Notes under the pieces: generated by a model
What the model was told of the DNA's origin: nothing
What the model saw: only the letters and a program-made list of their open reading frames with translations
Databases searched by the model: none
Assembly: GCA_947625735.1 (NCBI GenBank)
Contig: CANQPL010000016.1
Coordinates: forward strand, 1-59,105
DNA length: 59,105 nucleotides
From: an uncultured Clostridia bacterium
GTDB lineage: Bacteria; Bacillota; Clostridia; Oscillospirales; Ruminococcaceae
Direction: 5' to 3'
Program-made: the position numbers and the translations under genes
Shown: positions 41,997-48,707 of the stretch, piece by piece
Layout of the letters: the number at the start of each line of letters is the position of its first letter
How positions within the stretch are numbered: the first letter of the stretch is position 1

Positions 41997-43039
41997 AGCG
42001 GAAATTAGTTGCTTTTCTCGCTGCTGTGACGGTCATATCGGGGATTCTCCCATTCAGTGCAAGTGCAGAGGGTACAACGGGAAGCGATGATGATTCACCG
42101 TGGCAGACTGCCACGGCAACAGATACGCAGACAGAAACTACATCAACAACCACCGTTACATCACCGGAAATGGTATCTTTAGAAGAATTTATTCGTCAGA
42201 AAGAGGAATTTGAACGGCAAAAGGAAGAATTTCAGAAACAGATCGATGAACTGAAAAAACTGTTTGAGGATAACGGATTCACGGTTGACGGAAATATTGA
42301 CGATTTAAAAGGCAACGTCAGCTCTTTGCAGTTTTCTGTTGATGAGATTTACTCACTTATCGACACAATAAAAAACACGGAACAACCGGAAAGCGGTTCG
42401 TCATCAGGCAGTTCATCAGGCGGCGGTTCGTCAGACAGTGCGGCTTCTCCTGTACCGGTTCAGACCTCTGCTGTACAGCCCACAGAAACGGCAGCAACGG
42501 AAACAACCACGATTCAGCCTGATACTGCACCTAACGCCTATCTTGTGGAAAAGGTTCAGAAAACGCCTGAAAAGCGTGATTTCATCACGGTCACATCAAG
42601 AGATGGTCATGTTTTCTATATCGTCATTGACTATGAAAGCGACGAAAAAAAGGTATATTTTCTCAACACCGTAGATACCGCTGATTTGAATTATCTTTTA
42701 GGCGGCTCAACAACATCTTCTGTTTCCGGCGGTAATGTTTCCGAAACGGGCGAGACAGTCACGGCTACCGAAAACGAACCTGTCACTACGGAAGCTGAGG
42801 AAAAAACCGGACAGCCTTTAAATAAAAACAGTAATACGATTCTTTACGTGATTATTGTCATCGGTGTTGTTGCCGTTGTATTTTTCGCCAAGAAAAAGGC
42901 AGCAGCCGGCAAAAAGAAAATTGAAGATGATGATGATGAATATTACGAAGAACCGGAAAGCTATACAAATGATGAAAGTGAACCGGAATTCTTTGCGGAC
43001 GAGGACGATTCGGAGGGAAATTCTAATGATGATGAATAG
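41993..43039 (+). CDS. DUF4366 family cell-surface protein
   Basis: A 348-residue exported protein: signal peptide (about 1-24, ending SASA), a Ser/Thr-rich region, a coiled coil (FIRQKEEFERQKEEFQKQID), a Ser/Gly/Thr linker, the conserved DUF4366 core (FYIVIDYESDEKKVYFLNTV, then DLNYLLGG), then a C-terminal membrane helix (ILYVIIVIGVVAVVFFAKKK) and acidic tail. DUF4366 proteins occur in Tn1549-like transfer regions next to DUF4315 and may contact the wall or partner cell; the role is unproven. GAAAGGAAG precedes the ATG. Confidence 0.85.
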   Translation: MKRKLVAFLAAVTVISGILPFSASAEGTTGSDDDSPWQTATATDTQTETTSTTTVTSPEMVSLEEFIRQKEEFERQKEEFQKQIDELKKLFEDNGFTVDGNIDDLKGNVSSLQFSVDEIYSLIDTIKNTEQPESGSSSGSSSGGGSSDSAASPVPVQTSAVQPTETAATETTTIQPDTAPNAYLVEKVQKTPEKRDFITVTSRDGHVFYIVIDYESDEKKVYFLNTVDTADLNYLLGGSTTSSVSGGNVSETGETVTATENEPVTTEAEEKTGQPLNKNSNTILYVIIVIGVVAVVFFAKKKAAAGKKKIEDDDDEYYEEPESYTNDESEPEFFADEDDSEGNSNDDE

Positions 43040-43045
43040 TCCGTA

Positions 43046-43060
43046 TTGTCACCGTGACAA
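43046..43060. promoter_or_regulatory. TTGTCACCGTGACAA palindrome, site 3
   Basis: A perfect 7+1+7 palindrome starting 7 bases after the DUF4366 stop and 64 bases before the next ATG. Confidence 0.65.
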
Positions 43061-43123
43061 TCTATATGAGCCGTTCTTTCACAAGGACGGCTTGAAACTA
43101 AAAATACAGAAAGGTCAATCATT

Positions 43124-43477
43124 ATGAAAAAATTCTGCTTAACAGCTTTGGCTTCGGCTGTCGGCATAACCGTATTTATGATAGCAAAATGCCGCAAAGA
43201 CACAAACGAGGAAAAAATCCGTCAAGCCGAAGAATACAACAGTGCAATCTATGAAATTCTGACAGGTGAGGACTTATGCGATTTCAATAATTTTGCTGCT
43301 GCTCTGAACAAAAAATACGGAATCACTGCAAAATGTACAGACGGCGAAACCGTGGAATACTCATCAGACAAATATTCCTCTGTGATTACAAGCAAAGACC
43401 ATATCCGCACACACATCGGAAGTGAGATACGTCTGGAAAGCATGAGCGAACTTAATGACTTTTTCCTGCCGCTGTAA
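43124..43477 (+). CDS. Small hypothetical membrane-anchored protein
   Basis: A 117-residue protein with one N-terminal hydrophobic helix (residues about 4-21, FCLTALASAVGITVFMIA) and a soluble domain of about 95 residues (ADGETVEYSS-like region CTDGETVEYSSDKYSSVITS). The family is not recognised. AGAAAGG lies upstream of the ATG. It is flanked on both sides by copies of the TTGTCAC palindrome, so it may be a single-gene unit under that control. Confidence 0.6.
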   Translation: MKKFCLTALASAVGITVFMIAKCRKDTNEEKIRQAEEYNSAIYEILTGEDLCDFNNFAAALNKKYGITAKCTDGETVEYSSDKYSSVITSKDHIRTHIGSEIRLESMSELNDFFLPL

Positions 43478-43480
43478 AAT

Positions 43481-43495
43481 TTGTCACCATGACAA
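43481..43495. promoter_or_regulatory. TTGTCACCATGACAA palindrome, site 4
   Basis: The 6-bp outer arms TTGTCA/TGACAA are perfect and the inner pair is mismatched. It starts 4 bases after the stop of the small membrane protein gene and 36 bases before topB. Confidence 0.6.
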
Positions 43496-43530
43496 AGACA
43501 GAATAAAACCAAACGAAAGGATTTGATATA

Positions 43531-45855
43531 ATGCAGCTTATCATAGCAGAAAAGAAAAGCGTCGGCGAAACTATTGCCAAAGTCCTTGGACTTAATAACA
43601 AAGATGACGGTTGCATAAGGGGCGGAAACTTCATTGTTTCTTGGTGCGTAGGACATCTTGTCGGTCTTTCCCTCCCTGACAGTTACGGAGAGAAATATAA
43701 TAATTACTGGACATTCGACAATCTTCCCATTATACCGCAGGACTGGAAATTTGAAGTCGATAAAAGCAAGGTAAAACAGTTTAACATTCTGAAAAAACTC
43801 ATGAACGACAAAACCGTTGATGAGATAGTATGTGCTACTGACGCAGGACGTGAGGGAGAATGCATATTCAGATATGTGTACAACTATCTCGGCTGTACAA
43901 AGCCCGTCAAGCGTTTGTGGATTTCTTCAATGGAAGATTCGGCAATCCTGAACGGAATGCATAATCTTCTGCCCGACAGCGATTTTGACAATATTTACGC
44001 CGCAGGACTGGCAAGAGCAAAGGCTGACTGGCTTGTGGGAATGAACGGTTCAAGGCTGTTTTCCAACCGTTTCGGTGCAGCTCTGAATATTGGACGTGTT
44101 CAGACACCTGTGCTTGCTATGACTGTTCAGCGTGATTATGATATTTCACATTTTGTAAAAACAAAATTCTTCAATGTGATTCTCGACTGCAAGACCTTTA
44201 CAGCTTCATCGGAAAGAATTGATGATGAAAATACTGCTCGTGCAATTTCTGAAAAATGCAATGGACAGACAGCCGTTATCAGTGAAGTGAAAAAAGAAGT
44301 AAAAACAGTAAATCCTCCTAAACTCTATGACTTGACAACGCTTCAGAGAGAAGCCAACAGGCAGTACGGTTACACTGCAAAACAAACTCTCGAATATACA
44401 CAGTCACTGTACGAAGCGAAACTTGTTACATATCCAAGAACCGACAGTCAGTATCTTACTGAGGACATGGAACAGACTGCACTTGATATGGTGCAGACGG
44501 TTATTTCCTCAATCAAGGAATACAATGCTTTTTCTCTATCCACGCCTGATATACGTCACTGTCTGAACAACAAAAAAGTGTCAGACCATACGGCTATCAT
44601 TCCAACAGCAGAAATCGGAAAGTCAAATCTTGCGGCACTTCCTGTAGGAGAGAAAAATATTCTTCTTCTCATAGCTTCCCGACTGATTCTTGCCGCTGCA
44701 CAGCCGTATAAATACGAAAGCGTAAAAATAAATGTAAAATGCAGCGATTATGATTTTTTTGCTAATGGAAAAACAGTCATTCAGGGCGGTTTCAAGGAAA
44801 TCGAAAAGCAGATACGAGGGACAGAACAGTCAGAAAATGAAGCGATTCTTCCCGAAGTTTCCGAGGGTGAGGAAATCTCAAACGTGACAACAGAATTAAA
44901 AGAGGGATTTACAACACCGCCGAAACCTTATACGGAAGATACGTTGCTTTCCGCTATGGAACACGCAGGAAATGAAGATTATGATGAAAACGCAGGTGTG
45001 GAGAAAAAAGGATTAGGCACACCGGCAACCAGAGCAGAGGTTATAGAAAATCTTGTCAAGCATAATTATGTTGTCCGTGAAAAGAAACAGATACTGCCAA
45101 CGGAAAAGGGCAGGAATTTTATTGAGGTTATGCCTGATGAGGTGAAATCAGCAAAACTGACAGCCGACTGGGAAACCCATTTGCAGGAAATTGAAAAAGG
45201 TACATATTCGGCAGAGGATTTTATGAGCGGTATTGAGAACCTTGTAAATGAACTTGTTAGAAAGTATTCCGAAAAGGTAAATGACAGCGTTTTCAAAAAA
45301 GAAAAGGAATCGCTGGGAATATGCCCAAGGTGCGGAAAAAACATTGTTGAGGGAAAACTCAATTACTATTGTGAAAGCGGCAAAGAGGGCTGCGGTTTTA
45401 CCATTTGGAAGAAGAATAAATATCCCGAAGCGGAAATTGACTGCAAGACCGTGAAAAAATTTCTCACAGAGGGAAAAGCTGAACTGAACACCGTAAACAA
45501 AGAGGGAAAACCTTACACCGGAACATTTGAAATGGTCGATAACGGCAAATATGTGAATTTCAATTATTGCAGACAGGAACGAACGGCAATTGGTGTGTGT
45601 CCGAAATGCGGTAAGAATATCTATGAATATCCGAAGTCATTTTCTTGTGAGGACAGAGACTGCGGTTTTGTCGTATGGAAAAGTATAAATAAAAAGAACA
45701 TATCCGAAGCACAGGTCAGAAAGCTGCTTGAAAAAGGAAAAACTGACCTTATTAAAGGATTTTCAAAGAGGAATACCAATGAAAAGTTTGATGCCTGTCT
45801 TGTGGTGAAACTTGATTATTCGGTCGGCTTTGAATTTCCTGCCAAAAACAAATAA
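43531..45855 (+). CDS. topB: DNA topoisomerase III (type IA)
   Basis: A 774-residue type IA topoisomerase, usual in Tn1549-like elements where it relieves tangles during transfer replication. The TOPRIM domain starts QLIIAEKKSVGETIAKVLG with the metal site in CATDAGREGECIFR; the active Tyr is Y301 in VTYPRTDSQYL. Two C-terminal zinc-ribbon-like repeats follow: CPRCGKN...CESGKEGCG and CPKCGKN...CEDRDCG, useful for single-strand DNA contact. GAAAGGA precedes the ATG. It is bounded by TTGTCAC palindromes on both sides. Confidence 0.93.
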   Translation: MQLIIAEKKSVGETIAKVLGLNNKDDGCIRGGNFIVSWCVGHLVGLSLPDSYGEKYNNYWTFDNLPIIPQDWKFEVDKSKVKQFNILKKLMNDKTVDEIVCATDAGREGECIFRYVYNYLGCTKPVKRLWISSMEDSAILNGMHNLLPDSDFDNIYAAGLARAKADWLVGMNGSRLFSNRFGAALNIGRVQTPVLAMTVQRDYDISHFVKTKFFNVILDCKTFTASSERIDDENTARAISEKCNGQTAVISEVKKEVKTVNPPKLYDLTTLQREANRQYGYTAKQTLEYTQSLYEAKLVTYPRTDSQYLTEDMEQTALDMVQTVISSIKEYNAFSLSTPDIRHCLNNKKVSDHTAIIPTAEIGKSNLAALPVGEKNILLLIASRLILAAAQPYKYESVKINVKCSDYDFFANGKTVIQGGFKEIEKQIRGTEQSENEAILPEVSEGEEISNVTTELKEGFTTPPKPYTEDTLLSAMEHAGNEDYDENAGVEKKGLGTPATRAEVIENLVKHNYVVREKKQILPTEKGRNFIEVMPDEVKSAKLTADWETHLQEIEKGTYSAEDFMSGIENLVNELVRKYSEKVNDSVFKKEKESLGICPRCGKNIVEGKLNYYCESGKEGCGFTIWKKNKYPEAEIDCKTVKKFLTEGKAELNTVNKEGKPYTGTFEMVDNGKYVNFNYCRQERTAIGVCPKCGKNIYEYPKSFSCEDRDCGFVVWKSINKKNISEAQVRKLLEKGKTDLIKGFSKRNTNEKFDACLVVKLDYSVGFEFPAKNK

Positions 45856-45870
45856 TTGTCACCGTGACAA
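45856..45870. promoter_or_regulatory. TTGTCACCGTGACAA palindrome, site 5
   Basis: A perfect palindrome whose first base directly follows the topB stop; the next gene's GAAAGGAG follows it immediately. Confidence 0.65.
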
Positions 45871-45891
45871 TGAAAGGAGTGAAAATCAGCA

Positions 45892-46128
45892 ATGAACTAT
45901 GCAATCGTTATTTTTCTGTTCTGTCAGTTTTCAGCAGAAATCCTTAATTACACAAAATCCGTACACAGTAATGCAATTGAAGTAAACAGTCAAAAAATGT
46001 CACCAACGGAGAAAATTAAACTTGAACGGAAAATCGCTTTCTTCGGGTTCTTTGCAAAATTTCTCCGATATGGCAGTGCGGTGTATGTTGTCCTTTCAAC
46101 TTTCATGAGTCTTTGGATACCCAAATGA
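45892..46128 (+). CDS. Small hypothetical membrane protein
   Basis: A 78-residue protein with a hydrophobic start (NYAIVIFLFCQFSAEIL) and a second hydrophobic segment at the end (RYGSAVYVVLSTFMSLWI) around a charged middle (SPTEKIKLERKIAF). Probably two membrane passes. The family is not recognised. GAAAGGAG precedes the ATG. Confidence 0.55.
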   Translation: MNYAIVIFLFCQFSAEILNYTKSVHSNAIEVNSQKMSPTEKIKLERKIAFFGFFAKFLRYGSAVYVVLSTFMSLWIPK

Positions 46129-46217
46129 CTTCCTATATATCAGCATTATTCACAGCAAATAATTTACGAATATGACCCTCTTAGGGTTGTAAATATAAAT
46201 AAAGGAGTAAAAAAATT

Positions 46218-46676
46218 ATGAAAAACACAAAAAAGGTAATGACACTCACTATGGCGGCGGTAATGGGACTGTCCGCACTCCCTGTTATGAACTGTTCGGC
46301 AGAAAACACAGCGTACCCGACGGTTACATACAAGAAAGCACCGGAAGCGGAATTTGTTGTCATCATGTGGTCTGAAAACGAGGAGGGAGAAATAACCATA
46401 ACGGGCTGTTCCCCTATGTATTCCGACAAGATTGAGGATTATCCAACGTCCAATCTGCTTTGCAGCTTTATGTTCAAAGGTAAACTGGAACTTCCCTCAC
46501 ACATTAACGGCAAGCCTGTTGTGGCGATTGACGGTGTTAATATTGCAAAGGCAGTAGGTGCAAAAACCGTCATTATCAACGAAAACATCACCGATATATC
46601 CGATAAGGCTTTCGGAAAAGGTGTAACCGTACTGACCACAGATAAGGAACTCAGGCAGTCACCTGTTTATTACTGA
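46218..46676 (+). CDS. Small secreted LRR-like protein
   Basis: A 152-residue exported protein with a signal peptide (about 1-28, TLTMAAVMGLSALPVMNCSA). The second half resembles one to two BspA-type leucine-rich units (GKPVVAIDGVNIAKAVGAKT, then VIINENITDISDKAFGKGVT), which in larger proteins serve adhesion. Its short length suggests a minimal or cut-down form. AAAGGAG precedes the ATG. Its last 45 bases are duplicated, out of frame, at 47818-47862 after the methyltransferase gene. Confidence 0.65.
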   Translation: MKNTKKVMTLTMAAVMGLSALPVMNCSAENTAYPTVTYKKAPEAEFVVIMWSENEEGEITITGCSPMYSDKIEDYPTSNLLCSFMFKGKLELPSHINGKPVVAIDGVNIAKAVGAKTVIINENITDISDKAFGKGVTVLTTDKELRQSPVYY

Positions 46677-46759
46677 TTTCCTTGCATTATAACCGAATAT
46701 TTTGTAAAGGGAGTGTACGAGAGTATGCTCCCTTTTTGATGTAAGAGAGGTGAGCAAAG

Positions 46760-47806
46760 ATGAAAGTTCTGTCACTTTACGACGGAATATCCTGCGGAAT
46801 GGTTGCACTTGAACGTGCAGGAATACAAGTTTGCAGTTATTCTGCATATGAAATTGACAAATACGCAAATGCGGTATCATCGAGAAATTATCCGACAATT
46901 GAACATCTCGGAAATGTGTTTGATGGGGACTTCAAAAAGCACAAAAACTGCGATTTGCTTATCGGCGGTTCTCCATGTACATATTGGAGCGTTGCAAAAA
47001 AGGACAGAGAAACAACATCGGACGGAGAGGGATTCAGGCTTTTCATGCAGTATGTCAGAGCTTTGAAAGAAAGCAGCCCGACATATTTTCTATATGAAAA
47101 CAATGACAGTATCCACAGAAATATAAAGGCTGAAATATCAAAAGAATTAGGTGTACAGCCTATTATGATTAACTCTGCACTGGTATCTGCACAGCAGCGA
47201 AAACGATGTTACTGGACAAATATTCCGAATGTTACACAACCGGAAGATAAGGGCATATTGCTGAAAGATATACTTTTAAGCGGTATACCATGGAATGATA
47301 AAAGTTACTGTTTCACGGCTACATATAATGGTGCAGAATTCAGAAACACTCTTGAACGTAAACAGAGAACAATGATTGCAGAACCTGTAATTCTGAACGA
47401 AGATAACGGCAAGGCTCGGACAATAAAGGCACAGTATCACAAAACGTCTCTTGCCAATACCATACGTCAGGACGGTTTCGGTTCTACTATGGTAGCTGTT
47501 CCTGTCAGAATCGGACAAATCGGCAAGGGAGGTCAGGGACAGCGGATTTATTCGGTTTGTGGAAAGTCTGTTTCCCTATCGGCAAACGGCGGTGGTCAGG
47601 GTGCAAAAACAGGGCTTTATAAAATTGATTTGCCCGATGGTGACTATATAATCCGCAAACTATATCCGATTGAAGCAGAACGTTTGCAGACTTTGCCCGA
47701 TAACTACACTGAGGGAATATCCAATGCACAAAGATACAAATGTATCGGTAACGGTTGGACTGTTGACGTTATAGCACACATACTCAGATTCATACCGAAA
47801 CAATAA
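46760..47806 (+). CDS. DNA (cytosine-5) methyltransferase
   Basis: A 348-residue C5 methylase. Motif I is VLSLYDGISCGMVALERAG (SAM binding), motif IV is GGSPCTYWS with the catalytic Cys73, motif VI is YENNDS (ENN rather than the usual ENV), motif VIII is QQRKRCYW, and motifs IX-X are near the end (RKLYPIEAERLQTLPDNYTE, IGNGWTVD). It has no restriction partner beside it, so it is an orphan methylase that may protect the element from host restriction. GAGAGGTGAG precedes the ATG. Direct repeats flank the gene (46633-46679 and 47818-47862), suggesting insertion into the LRR gene's 3' end. Confidence 0.92.
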   Translation: MKVLSLYDGISCGMVALERAGIQVCSYSAYEIDKYANAVSSRNYPTIEHLGNVFDGDFKKHKNCDLLIGGSPCTYWSVAKKDRETTSDGEGFRLFMQYVRALKESSPTYFLYENNDSIHRNIKAEISKELGVQPIMINSALVSAQQRKRCYWTNIPNVTQPEDKGILLKDILLSGIPWNDKSYCFTATYNGAEFRNTLERKQRTMIAEPVILNEDNGKARTIKAQYHKTSLANTIRQDGFGSTMVAVPVRIGQIGKGGQGQRIYSVCGKSVSLSANGGGQGAKTGLYKIDLPDGDYIIRKLYPIEAERLQTLPDNYTEGISNAQRYKCIGNGWTVDVIAHILRFIPKQ

Positions 47807-47817
47807 AAGTTATCATA

Positions 47818-47862
47818 CTGACCACGTTGAACTCAGGAAGTCATCTGTTTATTACAGATTAG
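47818..47862 (+). repeat. Decayed copy of the LRR gene 3' end
   Basis: ACTGACCAC, then GAACTCAGGAAGTCATCTG and TTTATTAC match 46631-46679 with a few changes and a short gap. The reading frame is lost. The two copies bracket the C5 methylase gene. Confidence 0.75.
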
Positions 47863-47951
47863 AGTAAAGCAAAACACCGAACTCAAAGGCAGAAAAATTT
47901 TCAGGACAGAACCAAATTTTAATAATTACATGAAGAACGGGAGATGATGTC

Positions 47952-48206
47952 ATGACTAAAGGAATACATTTTCCGGAACAAGGCAAACCCTACAATATTA
48001 TTGATGTTATTAACGACAATGACCCTCACACGATTATCAGAATTGATACTTGTAATCCTGACGGCGGATTTGTTGTAGTTTTTAGTGGTATGGTCAAGGA
48101 TATACCCGATAATCTTAATGAATGTGAAGTCCTTTTAATGGGATTTGACGATTGTTTCAGTATTACCGTTACAGGAAACAAACGAGGTGAAGAAGATGAA
48201 GAATGA
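47952..48206 (+). CDS. Small hypothetical protein
   Basis: An 84-residue acidic protein (GGFVVVFSGMVKDIPDNLNE, then a Lys/Arg-Gly-Glu tail) of unknown family, probably a small beta-rich fold without membrane helix. GGGAG precedes the ATG. Its end overlaps the next small gene by 11 bases. Confidence 0.5.
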   Translation: MTKGIHFPEQGKPYNIIDVINDNDPHTIIRIDTCNPDGGFVVVFSGMVKDIPDNLNECEVLLMGFDDCFSITVTGNKRGEEDEE

Positions 48207-48411
48207 ACCAAGAGAAATGACATCGGAAGAATTTCTGAATCAGGAAGATGAGTTCATGAAATATCTGACAGAAAATCTTCAGCTTTATTGCTGCGGCGAT
48301 AATTCAAAAGAAAATCTTTATGACTGCCTTGATGATGAAAATATAAAGATTGAATGTGCTGATGGATATGACAGCGTGCAAATACAAGAGTATTGTCACG
48401 GTGACAATTAA
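48196..48411 (+). CDS. Small acidic hypothetical protein
   Basis: A 71-residue protein (MKNEPREMTSEEFLNQEDEF at the start) with strong acidic character and two internal Cys. The ATG at 48196 has GAGGTG upstream; the frame is open further but without a ribosome site. It ends in the TTGTCAC palindrome (site 6), which codes its last residues CHGDN. The family is not recognised. Confidence 0.5.
   Translation: MKNEPREMTSEEFLNQEDEFMKYLTENLQLYCCGDNSKENLYDCLDDENIKIECADGYDSVQIQEYCHGDN
48393..48407. promoter_or_regulatory. TTGTCACGGTGACAA palindrome, site 6
   Basis: A perfect palindrome overlapping the last codons of the preceding gene and 25 bases before the next ATG. Confidence 0.65.
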
Positions 48412-48431
48412 AACGAAAGGAAATATAACTT

Positions 48432-48704
48432 ATGTTTAAGAACCCGATTATAGTTTATACAACTCCGTTCTTTTCAGACAATGAGGAGAGAATGATAATC
48501 AGTCCCGAAAAAATCGTTGGTTATGGCGTGGATAAACATATAAATATGTTTGTCCGTACCGTTGACGGCAACAGATATTACATAGCCGACAACTGCGAAC
48601 AGACGGCACCGGAGTTGTGTTTGTATATGTACAAGGATTCCAAAGAATTTGATGATGATAAAATAAAAAATATGTTTTTCTTCAATTACGGTGAAAAGGG
48701 GTAG
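48432..48704 (+). CDS. Small hypothetical protein
   Basis: A 90-residue protein starting MFKNPIIVYTTPFFSDNEER. A beta-rich middle (KHINMFVRTVDGNRYYIADN) is followed by an acidic tail. The family is not recognised. GAAAGGAAA precedes the ATG. It ends 3 bases before the primase-like gene, indicating one transcript. Confidence 0.5.
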   Translation: MFKNPIIVYTTPFFSDNEERMIISPEKIVGYGVDKHINMFVRTVDGNRYYIADNCEQTAPELCLYMYKDSKEFDDDKIKNMFFFNYGEKG

Positions 48705-48707
48705 ACT

